Shown piece after piece: positions 37,025 through 45,511 of a DNA stretch of 64,000 nt (its first letter is position 1; each line of letters starts with the position of its first letter). The notes beneath the pieces were generated by a model. It was not told the origin of the DNA. It was given only the letters and a program-made list of their open reading frames with translations, and did no database searches. The stretch spans positions 1,329,001 through 1,393,000 of the forward strand of contig NZ_BSDR01000001.1 of the NCBI RefSeq assembly GCF_027925305.1, in the 5' to 3' direction. The position numbers and the translations under genes are program-made. Source of the DNA: Desulforhabdus amnigena (GTDB taxonomy: Bacteria > Desulfobacterota > Syntrophobacteria > Syntrophobacterales > Syntrophobacteraceae).

Positions 37025-38269
37025 CTAGGAAAAAGGTTCGGGAGCGACCACCTCCAGATGTTCAGGTGCGGTGGCATCCAGCGTCGCGATCTTTCGGGCG
37101 TAGAGTCCGATCCCCGGCAAACTACTCAACCCGTGGGCGAAGATACTCAGTAAAACCGCCGCCATCACTGCCAACCTGATCGTGGATTCTCCCGGCAGAT
37201 GCGACTCCTGCTCCAAATACACCAGACCGAGCACGATGGAAGCCAGCCCCCGCGGGCCGAACCAACCCATGAAGACCGTTGTGGCCATGCTCAGGCGCAT
37301 CCCGATGAGGGCAATCGCCACGGGAAGCATCCTCACCACTGTCAGGCTCATGACAGCATAAACCACGAGTGGCATGCTGAATTGCTCCAATACACGGGCT
37401 GTAAGCATGCCAAAAAGAAAGAACACAAAAAAATCAAGCAGCCGCCCCCAACCTTCGGTGAACTCGACGCTCTGTTTCGCGGCCTCCCTGAAACCGATCT
37501 GAACGGCCATTCCGGCGACATAGCCGGCGATGAACATGCTCGCACCGATGGGCTCGCTCCCTATCACACAAAGGATCGGCAGCGCCACGAGCCCCAGTGG
37601 CTGTAAGGACTCAGACATCCACTCCTTGCGTTTCGCCAGTCCCAAAAGCCACCCACCCGCCAGGCCGATCAGTGCGCCGACCAGAGCGCCGAAGCCGAGC
37701 TGCTCTATAACGAAGCGCATCAAAACAGCACCCGCGCCCTCTGTGCCCACCTCGGCCAGGGCGATAAAGCACATCAGGAAGGGAACCGACAAGCCATCGT
37801 TGAGACCGGCTTCCACGCTGAGGGCCTGTCGAATGCGCACCGGTACCCGCGGACTGCTCACCACCACCTCCCCCAGGCCGGCGTCGGTCGGAGCGAGGAT
37901 GGCTGCGAGGATACTCGCTTCCCAGAGCGACAGTTGAGGGAAAATAATGACCGCCCCGATCGCGCCAAGCAGGATAGTCGGCAGCATACCGATGCTCAGC
38001 AATCTGACGGGCAAACTCTCGTTGCTCTTGAGAACCTGGAGATTGATCCGGGTGGCATCGGAAAAGAGAGTCAGCACCAGCCCAATTTCGGCGATCAAAA
38101 GAAAAGTTTTCCGGTCTGCTTCAAGTTCGCCCAGTACAGGCAAGGCGCGAACGAGCAGAATCCCTACAGCGGTAAAGACGATGGGCGCAGTGAAGACGGT
38201 CTGCTCCAGACGTCTGGAGACCAGGCTGTAGATAAAAACCAGCAAAACGAATATGGCCATGATGAGCAT
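37025..38269 (-). CDS. Cation:proton antiporter, CPA1 (NhaP) family
   Basis: A 414-residue polytopic protein with about twelve membrane segments. The family core is clear: LAPTDAGLGEVVVSSPRVP (TM5-6 region with the Asp of the transport site) and RQALSVEAGLNDGLSVPFL with the second acidic cluster. Members exchange Na+ or K+ for H+. No regulatory domain follows the membrane part. The gene lies 25 bases after the lipoprotein gene stop (upstream neighbour) and 138 bases before the K+ channel gene, on the same strand. Confidence 0.9.
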   Translation of the reverse strand: MLIMAIFVLLVFIYSLVSRRLEQTVFTAPIVFTAVGILLVRALPVLGELEADRKTFLLIAEIGLVLTLFSDATRINLQVLKSNESLPVRLLSIGMLPTILLGAIGAVIIFPQLSLWEASILAAILAPTDAGLGEVVVSSPRVPVRIRQALSVEAGLNDGLSVPFLMCFIALAEVGTEGAGAVLMRFVIEQLGFGALVGALIGLAGGWLLGLAKRKEWMSESLQPLGLVALPILCVIGSEPIGASMFIAGYVAGMAVQIGFREAAKQSVEFTEGWGRLLDFFVFFLFGMLTARVLEQFSMPLVVYAVMSLTVVRMLPVAIALIGMRLSMATTVFMGWFGPRGLASIVLGLVYLEQESHLPGESTIRLAVMAAVLLSIFAHGLSSLPGIGLYARKIATLDATAPEHLEVVAPEPFS

Positions 38270-38294
38270 GGTTCACTCCTGCAAAGCCGGCACT

Positions 38295-39380
38295 TTATCC
38301 CGCTGGGATCGTCACGATCGGCGCCCCCTCCTTGCCACCCGTTTCCACAAGAGTGAATATGAACATGAGGAAGGAAAACATGCGCTTGGATGGCAGGTCC
38401 CGGTCATCGATCCAGAACCAGTAATCACGGTAGGGCACCGCGACGAACGCATCGGTGATTTTTTCGCGGGAGCTGTGAATTCGGATCAGGGGGATCAAAG
38501 GACTACCAGGGTCAGCCTCTTCTATGTTCGTTGGGTTGACCCGCTTTTCCTCTACGTGGATATCAGGGACCTCGATATAGGAGGCGAGATCGACGATGAT
38601 TTCGAGAATGGAGCGGCTCAGAATCGCCAATTCCCGGTCGTTTTTCGCTATAGATGCATACACGACGGCAAACTCCTGTGCCTTGGCGTCAAGACCCAGC
38701 ATCTTTCTTACGGCAAGGCTGTCCTCTTCGGTAGCCTGATCCAGCTTACTGCGGAAGGTCATGAGCGTAGCTTCCTTCTCGTTCGTTTTCTGAACCCGCA
38801 GGCCGATGGCCCCTGAAACCTGAAGCCTTCGAAGTCTCTCGATCAGCGGGTAGAACTCGGGATCTGCGGGACGTGCCCGTGCCGCACCTCCGTAGCGGTT
38901 CCTGATCCCATTTATGGAATGAACGCAGAGTCTCAGCACCAGATCGACAGGGTAATTGGCCTGGATCAGGCTCAGGATCGCTGCAGGAGGGATCGGGGTC
39001 ATGAGACTCCGGGCGAACTTCTCTCCTGTAATCGGACTGTAAGTGATGGTAGGACGATCAATGTAGCGGGCAGCGCCCCCTGCGGTCTGACTATTTGTTA
39101 GACCGGCGGTGATAGGATCTGCCCAGGTCAGTCGGAGGTCTACCTGGCTCTCGACGGAATACTGGTTGATGACCGAGGCAACATCGAGGAAGGTGGGAGT
39201 ATCCCCGTAGCGGAGCTTGACCATGTTGACCAGCATCTGAGCCTTCCAGGAATCGGAAATGGCGGAGGTATAGTCGAACCGGTCGCGAGCAACGGTGTAC
39301 GGCCCGACGCCCGCACACCCCATGAGAGAGAAAAGGAGGCTGATGAGAACAGCCGTTTTGAACTTTTTCTTAACAGTCAT
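38295..39380 (-). CDS. Uncharacterised lipoprotein
   Basis: A 361-residue protein with a signal helix and the lipobox LMGC, so it should be lipid-anchored in the envelope. The mature part has no motif I recognise; it is soluble and mixed alpha/beta, with YRDYWFWIDDRDLPSKRMF near the C-terminus as the most distinctive stretch. Similar lipoproteins occur in various proteobacteria without known function. ATG at 39380 is preferred to 39404 on account of the GGAG upstream. It is the upstream neighbour of the CPA1 antiporter. Confidence 0.7.
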   Translation of the reverse strand: MTVKKKFKTAVLISLLFSLMGCAGVGPYTVARDRFDYTSAISDSWKAQMLVNMVKLRYGDTPTFLDVASVINQYSVESQVDLRLTWADPITAGLTNSQTAGGAARYIDRPTITYSPITGEKFARSLMTPIPPAAILSLIQANYPVDLVLRLCVHSINGIRNRYGGAARARPADPEFYPLIERLRRLQVSGAIGLRVQKTNEKEATLMTFRSKLDQATEEDSLAVRKMLGLDAKAQEFAVVYASIAKNDRELAILSRSILEIIVDLASYIEVPDIHVEEKRVNPTNIEEADPGSPLIPLIRIHSSREKITDAFVAVPYRDYWFWIDDRDLPSKRMFSFLMFIFTLVETGGKEGAPIVTIPAG

Positions 39381-39410
39381 CCCCCGGCGCTCCTTTCGCA
39401 GCAAAGATCT

Positions 39411-39549
39411 TTGGCGGATTCTAATATCCCGTTATTCACCACGGAGACACGGATTACATGGATAAGATTTTGGAATTCTTATGGAATTTCTCTGTAATCT
39501 CTGTGCTTCCGCTCCGTGGTGAATGGGGATTTCAAGAGCGACTCACTCC
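39411..39549. repeat. Dispersed intergenic repeat, copy 2
   Basis: A 139-bp element sharing start (TTGGCGGATTCTAATATCCC), the CACCACGGAG block, GGAATTCTTATGG and the end (GATTTCAAGAGCGACTCACT) with the copy at 2867-2984. It lies one base beyond the GH13 stop codon (the gene reads leftward). The inverted CACCACGGAG (39437) and CTCCGTGGTG (39514) blocks could form a hairpin. Confidence 0.75.
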
Positions 39550-39550
39550 G

Positions 39551-41023
39551 TTACAGCCATTCCAGAAAATGGAATCCCCAGGCCGGAAGATCCACGTAAA
39601 GCCCCTGACCGTACATCTCTTCTCCATCACGCTCGTAGACTTCGGTCGTGAAAATGTCTTTCAACCGCCACATTTTGCCTTTGAGATCCTCCCACGGGAC
39701 CCTCACATTCCCCTGCGAAGGCACATCAGAGAGGTTCACTACAATGAGACAACGCGAATCCCCCTTGTGCCAGCACCAGGAAACCAGGTTCAGGTAGCCT
39801 GGATTGTCCGGCCAGCCCGTGCGTTCACAGAGGCTCCAAGCCCCCTGGAGGAAATCTCCCCTGCGCAACGCATCGAGCAACTGACGGTAGAACGCAAGCA
39901 ATGCGGCATCGGGCGTCTCCTCCGGACGCCGGGCTAAAAAGACGGGCAGACGCACTTTCCTCCCCTCCAGTTGCCCTTCATGGATCAACCTGGCTCCCGG
40001 CAGCGTCAGAACCGTCACTGCCACAGCCCGGTGCTTTTCGGGCGTGAATGTGCCGGCAGCCCGGGGCTCATCATGGTTCTCGATAAAGCGGACCAGTTTT
40101 TCCTGGTAGGCGAGGTCCGCACACAAGTGCAGCCGCACGCTCTCGGCAGGGTCGTGCTCCAGGCGGTCGTAGAGCCGTTTGTCGTAGCAGTAGTCGAATC
40201 CCTGCTGCTGCAGTTCCCATTCCAGGTCCCAGTAAGCTTCGGCGATGAATTGGAACCCGGATTGTCTCTTCTTGACGGCGGGGATGATTTCGGACCAGTA
40301 GTCGGCCTCGGGCCTGGATCCGGCACGATTGCCCCAGGTCCTCTCGAAAATGGAGTTCATCAGGAGCATGGCCATATCGCAGCGCACTCCGTCACATTGC
40401 TCGGCGATGCCGGAGAGGGTTTCGATGACGGCCGAGCGCAATCCCTTGTCAAACGCGTTCAACTGAAGCACATCAGGCCAGGCGGGAAAATACGGATCGC
40501 GGCCGCAGGCGTAGATCCTTCCTGCAAGCGAAACAAAGGACCGTGGATCGGTCTTCAGATCCTCCTCGTTCCCCAGGATGAAGTATGCGGGTTGTTCTTC
40601 CACCCACGGGTGATCGGGCGCCACATGATTGGGCACGAAATCGAGGATGAGGCGCATTCCCCGCTGAGCAAGCTTCTTTCGGGCCAATTCCAAAGCCTTG
40701 GGGCCTCCAAGGTGTGGATCGACCTCGTAGCGGCGCACACAATAAGGGGAACCCACGTTGTCTCGGTCCGTAAAGTCGGGGAGAGCCCGCCTGAAGTCGG
40801 CCAGAAGTCCATCGTTTGCCATGGAAATCCGGATGCCCTCGGGACTGCGCTCCCAGACCCCCATGAGCCAGACGGCGTCAAAACCGAGAGCGGCGATTTG
40901 ATCCCACTCGGCATCGGGAACCGAAGCGAGGGTCAGTGCACGCCGCTCCCTCCGGCTGAGCTCGTCAAGCCAGACCCAGGTGTTGATCTCGTAAATGAGC
41001 GGATGTTTTGGCCAGGATCCCAT
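39551..41023 (-). CDS. Alpha-amylase family glycosidase (GH13)
   Basis: A 490-residue cytoplasmic GH13 enzyme, acting on alpha-glucans or alpha-glucosides. Conserved regions: DFVPNHV at 128-134, GVRCDMA with nucleophile Asp216, IAEAYWD with acid/base Glu262, and ENHDEP with the third carboxylate Asp318. All three catalytic residues are present. The C-terminal all-beta domain ends in PAWGFHFLEWL. No signal peptide. The exact specificity (amylase, trehalose-related or glucosyltransfer) cannot be read. It sits in a run of carbohydrate and ion genes on this strand. Confidence 0.87.
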   Translation of the reverse strand: MGSWPKHPLIYEINTWVWLDELSRRERRALTLASVPDAEWDQIAALGFDAVWLMGVWERSPEGIRISMANDGLLADFRRALPDFTDRDNVGSPYCVRRYEVDPHLGGPKALELARKKLAQRGMRLILDFVPNHVAPDHPWVEEQPAYFILGNEEDLKTDPRSFVSLAGRIYACGRDPYFPAWPDVLQLNAFDKGLRSAVIETLSGIAEQCDGVRCDMAMLLMNSIFERTWGNRAGSRPEADYWSEIIPAVKKRQSGFQFIAEAYWDLEWELQQQGFDYCYDKRLYDRLEHDPAESVRLHLCADLAYQEKLVRFIENHDEPRAAGTFTPEKHRAVAVTVLTLPGARLIHEGQLEGRKVRLPVFLARRPEETPDAALLAFYRQLLDALRRGDFLQGAWSLCERTGWPDNPGYLNLVSWCWHKGDSRCLIVVNLSDVPSQGNVRVPWEDLKGKMWRLKDIFTTEVYERDGEEMYGQGLYVDLPAWGFHFLEWL

Positions 41024-41100
41024 GATGCACCCTCCTTTCCATCCCTCGATAAAGTTTGTTCATAAACTGCGCTTTTCTCTCTTCTACGCAAGGACTTTGA

Positions 41101-41257
41101 CTCTGAGAGGCTGTCTGAAAATTCTTCTGCTTGGGAGCCGAACCTGCTTCGATTCCCCCCTTGAGGAGGGGCCAAGGGGGGTGTTTTTCTGGTTCACGAA
41201 ATCTTGACACCCCCCTACCTCCATCAAGGGGGGAATTTTCGGACATCCTCTGAGAGG
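41101..41257. repeat. Nested inverted-repeat element (about 157 bp)
   Basis: Outer arms 41101-41124 (CTCTGAGAGGCTGTCTGAAA start) and 41233-41257 (GAATTTTCGGACATCCTCTG start) are inverted with a few mismatches. Inner arms 41152-41184 (ATTCCCCCCTTGAGGAGGGG start) and 41207-41236 (ACACCCCCCTACCTCCATCA start) are inverted too. The inner CCCCCTTGA-type block is a well-known dispersed repeat. It fills the gap between the GH13 and AI-2E genes. Confidence 0.75.
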
Positions 41258-41275
41258 TTTTCGTCTGAGAGCCTG

Positions 41276-42358
41276 TCATGATTCTTGCTCGGGAGACGAA
41301 TCACCTTCGACGATTTCCTCATCAATCCATGCCGATAGCAAGGTGTGGCCTACGGCGAGCACCACCGGGCCCACGAAGATGCCTATCAGACCAAACGCGA
41401 TCAGGCCGCCGACCACACCGGAGAAAATCAACAGCAGAGGAAGATCGGCACCCTTTTTGATCAGAACGGGGCGCAAAAAATTGTCCATGGTTCCGACCAC
41501 CAGAGCCCAGACGAGAAGAAGTGTGCCCCAGCCTGTGCTGCCGGTCCAGTAGAGCCAGATCACAGCAGGGATCATCACGAGCAGCGGACCGACCTGGGCG
41601 ATAGCCGTCATGAATATCAACGCCGTGAGGATGGCGGCAAAAGGAACTCCGGCGATGGCGAGTCCTATACCGCCCAGGACCGACTGAGCCAGGGCGGTCA
41701 CAACGACTCCAAGAGCGACGCCTCGCACGGCTTGACCAGCCAAAAGGATCATATTCTCCCCCCGTGCTCCCGCTAAGCGGCGTCCAAAACGCCTCATCCT
41801 CGATGCCGCATGCTCACCCCGGGCATAAAGAAGTGCTGAAAACACCACGGTCAGGAGGAATTGCAGGACCAGGCTCCCGAAGCCACCCACTTCCGTGATG
41901 AACCACCGGATGGCGCTGCCCCCGTATGGGGCCAGCTTCCTCATGAACTCCTGTATTCCCATCACGGCAGCCTTTTCCCATGCCACCATAAGGTTAGAAC
42001 CAAGGAAAGGCACCTTACCCACCCAGGCAGGCGGAGGCGGCACCTCAAATTCGGACAGAAACCTGACCCACCCGGCTATCCGATCGGCGTTGGACACAAT
42101 GGTGCTGATGGCCAACCAGAGAGGTACCACCAGGACGCAGAGAAGGACCACAGTCATCACCGCCACTGCCAATGAGCGCCGTCCCCAGAGCCGGCCCTGG
42201 ATTAAGATCATCAACGGCCAGGTCGCCGTCACGATCGTCACCGCCCAAATCGCAGCCCCCAGGAACGGTTTGAAAATCCAGAGCGACGTGCCGATCAGGG
42301 CTCCGAGGAAGAGCACCGCGAGAAAGATACGGGTGATGTCATCCCGGGGCTTGGTCAT
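41276..42358 (-). CDS. AI-2E family permease (PerM/YdiK type)
   Basis: A 360-residue inner-membrane protein with about eight hydrophobic segments in the arrangement of the AI-2E transporter family: an N-terminal pair, a long soluble loop, and the late block GPLLVMIPAVIWLYW, GTMDNFLRPVLIKKGADLPLLL and GLIGIFVGPVVLAVG. Family members include exporters of AI-2 and also sodium/proton-linked carriers. The ATG at 42358 has AAGGAATTTCCC upstream; the frame is open to 42388. Functional assignment beyond the family is not possible. Confidence 0.85.
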   Translation of the reverse strand: MTKPRDDITRIFLAVLFLGALIGTSLWIFKPFLGAAIWAVTIVTATWPLMILIQGRLWGRRSLAVAVMTVVLLCVLVVPLWLAISTIVSNADRIAGWVRFLSEFEVPPPPAWVGKVPFLGSNLMVAWEKAAVMGIQEFMRKLAPYGGSAIRWFITEVGGFGSLVLQFLLTVVFSALLYARGEHAASRMRRFGRRLAGARGENMILLAGQAVRGVALGVVVTALAQSVLGGIGLAIAGVPFAAILTALIFMTAIAQVGPLLVMIPAVIWLYWTGSTGWGTLLLVWALVVGTMDNFLRPVLIKKGADLPLLLIFSGVVGGLIAFGLIGIFVGPVVLAVGHTLLSAWIDEEIVEGDSSPEQES

Positions 42359-42485
42359 GGGAAATTCCTTTCGAAAAGTGCTCGCCATCCGGCCGTTGCG
42401 TCAAAGCAAAGCAAAACCAGGCAAAAAGAAGGAACCGCAGAATGTACCTGGCGGTGAATGAAGGAGATGCAAACTTCTCCCAGCT

Positions 42486-45209
42486 TCAGGGGCGTTGGAT
42501 GCCTACAAAAGCCCCGCGTTTGCCGGCCTCCAGGACCTTCTGGGGATCGAGCCGGCCAAAAAGCTCGATCATCCTGGCAACCAATCCCGTCCAGCCGGTC
42601 TGGTGGCTCGCACCGAGCCCCGCTCCATTGTCACCATGGAAGTATTCATAGAAAAGGATATGGTCTCGCCAGAGGGGATCGCTCTGGAACTTCTCCGTCC
42701 CCCCATACACCGGTCGTCTTCCTTTTTCATCCCGAAGGAAGATGCGGGTAAGCCGGCTGGCGATCTCTTTGCTCACCTCGAAGAGGTTCATCATCTTTCC
42801 TGAACCCGTGGGGCACTCGATCTTGAAATTGTCCCCATAATAGAGATAGTAGGAGAGAAGCGCCCTGATGATGAGAGCGTTGACGGGCATCCAGATGGGT
42901 CCCCGCCAGTTGGAATTTCCGCCGAACATTCCGCTGTCCGATTCCGCCGGCAGGTACTGGACCCGGTATTCCTCCCCGTGCACGGAAAAGACGTAAGGAT
43001 GATCCATGTGGTAGCGGGAGAGAGCCCGTATGCCGAAGGGACTTAAGAATTCGTTTTCATCGAGCATCCGGGTGAGGATCCGCCGCAGTCTTTCCTGGTT
43101 TACGAGAGCGAGAATGCCGCGATTCGCGACACCCCAATGGCCCGGCCCCGTGGCGTGCAAGCTCTCGAGAAGCTCCGGCATGCGTTTGACACGCTTGAGC
43201 CAGCTCTCGGTAACACGAGGCACCTGCTTTCTCTGCCACTCTTCGATAACCGTCGTCGCACAGAGGGGGAGGAGCCCCACCATGGAGCGCACCTTGAGCC
43301 GCTGAGCACTCCCATCGGGAAGTCTCAGGATGTCGTAATAGAATCCATCCTCTTCGTCCCACATACCATCCTGCCCCATGCGGTTTATTCCCGAAGCAAT
43401 CCAGGCAAAGTGTTCAACAAACTTGGAACAGAGATCCTGATAGCTCAGATCGTGGGCAGCCAGTTCGACGCTCAACTCGATCATGTTCTGACAAAAGAGG
43501 GCCATCCAGGCCGTGCCGTCGGCCTGTTCAAGATACCCTCCCGTGGGCAGGGGCGCACTCCGGTCGAAAACCCCGATGTTATCGAGCCCCAGGAATCCGC
43601 CTTCAAACACATTTTTACCGAACCGGTCCTTGCGGTTCACCCACCAGGTGAAGTTCAGCATGAGCTTGGCAAAGGCACGCTTCAGGAAATCGATGTCCGC
43701 CTTGCCGTGCAGGGCCTGCTCAGTCGAGTGAAGGAAGAGCGTCGCCCATGCATGAACCGGCGGGTTCACGTCGCTGAAATTCCACTCATAGGCGGGGATC
43801 TGGCCGCTTGGGTGGAGGTAGACTTCCTGGAGCATGAGATTCAGTTGGTCCTTGGCGAAATCCGGATCGACCACCGAAAGAGCGATCGTGTGAAACGCCA
43901 GGTCCCAGGCGGCATACCAGGGATATTCCCACTTGTCCGGCATGGAGATAACGTGGTCGTTGACCATGTGAAACCACTCCCGGTTCCGGAGCTGGCGGGC
44001 ATGACCGTGAAGGGGATGAGCATGGTGATCTTCGAGCCATTTGTCGGCATCGAAGTAGTAATACTGCTTGGTCCAGAGCATACCGGCCAGGGCCTGGCGC
44101 ATGACGTTGGCCTCGTCTTCGCCGACAGATGGAGGGGTAACGGACCGGTAGAATTCGTCGGCCTCACGAAGCCTGGCCGCAAAAACTTCATCGAAGGACT
44201 TTCCGAAGGGACTGCCCTTCAGATTCATTGACGCATCCGAAAACCTCAACCTGATGACGGCTGTCTCCCCGGCGCCGATGCTGAGAGCGTAATGGGCGGA
44301 CGCCTTGGTCCCCGTCTGCTCCGGGTTCACCCCCTGCAGATTCCCGTGAAGCACATAGTCATTGATCCCGTCTTTCACGTAGGGACCGGCATTGGGTGTC
44401 CCGAAAAGGCGTTCGTTGTTTGTCTCGTTTTCCGTGAACAGAAGAGTCGGTTCCCCTTCACAGCTAAGGGTGTAGTCCTGGAGCGATTCCTGGAAGAGGG
44501 GGTCGGTGTGGTGAGCGTGGATGACACTGTGCTTTGCGCCTTCAATGCGACGGAGAACGGGCTTTGAGCCTCCGTCCGACCAAGACCAGGTGTTGCGGAA
44601 CCAGAGGGTAGGCAGAACGTGAATGGGAGCCGCATCGGGCCCGCGATTGCAGACGGTGATCTTGATCAACACGTCCTCGGGAGCCGCCTTGGCATACTCC
44701 ACGAAAACATCGAAGTACCGGTCGCCGTCAAAGACCCCCGTGTCGAGAAGCTCATACTCCATCTCGTGCCGTGAGCGCCCGCGGTTGGTCTCCACCAGGT
44801 TCGAGTACGGAAAAGCCTGCTGGGGATACTTGTAGAGGAATTTCATGTAAGAGTGTGTGGGCGTGCTGTCGAGGTAAAAATAGTATTCCTTGACGTCTTC
44901 CCCGTGATTCCCCTCGCTGTTGGTGAGCCCGAACATCCGTTCCTTGAGAATGGGGTCCCTTCCGTTCCAGAGGGCCAGAGCAAAACAGAGCACCTGGTGG
45001 TCGTCGCAGATTCCCCCCAGGCCGTCCTCACCCCAGCGGTAGGCACGGGAGCGGGCCTGGTCGTGGCTGAAATAGTTCCAGGCATCCCCATTGTCACTGT
45101 AATCTTCGCGAACCGTTCCCCACTGGCGTTCGCTCAGGTAGGGTCCCCACTTCTTCCAGGAAATCTTTTCATCCCGAGCCTCTTCAAGTCTTTTGTGTTC
45201 TGCAGTCAT
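42486..45209 (-). CDS. Glycoside hydrolase, GH63/MGH1-type
   Basis: A 907-residue cytoplasmic protein of the (alpha/alpha)6-barrel GH63 type. Its N-terminal WGPYLSERQWGTVREDYS and KEYYFYLDSTPTHSYMKFLYKYP are hallmarks of the bacterial group related to mannosylglycerate and glucosylglycerate hydrolases and glucosidases. The barrel includes WYAAWDLAFHT and GGNSNWRGPIWMPVNALI, where the catalytic acids are expected (Asp in AAWDLA; Glu near EWNFSDVNPP or FHGDNGAGLG not settled). A role in degrading a compatible solute or alpha-glucan is inferred from relatives and neighbours. AAAGGAGAGTACGCC precedes the ATG at 45209. Confidence 0.82.
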   Translation of the reverse strand: MTAEHKRLEEARDEKISWKKWGPYLSERQWGTVREDYSDNGDAWNYFSHDQARSRAYRWGEDGLGGICDDHQVLCFALALWNGRDPILKERMFGLTNSEGNHGEDVKEYYFYLDSTPTHSYMKFLYKYPQQAFPYSNLVETNRGRSRHEMEYELLDTGVFDGDRYFDVFVEYAKAAPEDVLIKITVCNRGPDAAPIHVLPTLWFRNTWSWSDGGSKPVLRRIEGAKHSVIHAHHTDPLFQESLQDYTLSCEGEPTLLFTENETNNERLFGTPNAGPYVKDGINDYVLHGNLQGVNPEQTGTKASAHYALSIGAGETAVIRLRFSDASMNLKGSPFGKSFDEVFAARLREADEFYRSVTPPSVGEDEANVMRQALAGMLWTKQYYYFDADKWLEDHHAHPLHGHARQLRNREWFHMVNDHVISMPDKWEYPWYAAWDLAFHTIALSVVDPDFAKDQLNLMLQEVYLHPSGQIPAYEWNFSDVNPPVHAWATLFLHSTEQALHGKADIDFLKRAFAKLMLNFTWWVNRKDRFGKNVFEGGFLGLDNIGVFDRSAPLPTGGYLEQADGTAWMALFCQNMIELSVELAAHDLSYQDLCSKFVEHFAWIASGINRMGQDGMWDEEDGFYYDILRLPDGSAQRLKVRSMVGLLPLCATTVIEEWQRKQVPRVTESWLKRVKRMPELLESLHATGPGHWGVANRGILALVNQERLRRILTRMLDENEFLSPFGIRALSRYHMDHPYVFSVHGEEYRVQYLPAESDSGMFGGNSNWRGPIWMPVNALIIRALLSYYLYYGDNFKIECPTGSGKMMNLFEVSKEIASRLTRIFLRDEKGRRPVYGGTEKFQSDPLWRDHILFYEYFHGDNGAGLGASHQTGWTGLVARMIELFGRLDPQKVLEAGKRGAFVGIQRP

Positions 45210-45511
45210 GGCGTACTCTCCTTTCAACAAAAGCAGGTGGCCAATCACACGCTCTCGTTTTCCCGGAATTCGATTCAAGGACTGTTTCACAGGTCGGTTA
45301 AAGGATCGACGATATTCTCTGCAGTCAGCAGGCTTCAACCGCCAAGGTATTGAAATAAAAAACTTATACTACACTGATTCGAGCAAAATCCATCTTTTTA
45401 TCATCCCGGTAAAAATTCATGAACATTGACCTCAGAACAGTGATTCCCCGGATAACGGACCGCACGGCAGACAGTTCACCAGAATCTATAGAAGGCTCGC
45501 AACGAATGGGA
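45210..45511. other. Intergenic leader of the GH63 gene
   Basis: About 300 bases between the GH63 start and the mscS stop. AT-rich around 45345-45420. It must hold the GH63 promoter, but no convincing pair of boxes, hairpin or repeat was found. Confidence 0.45.

Noticed and set aside
43137-44231. 364-aa open frame on the plus strand
   Set aside because: Antisense to the GH63-type gene, with no start signal and no recognisable motif.
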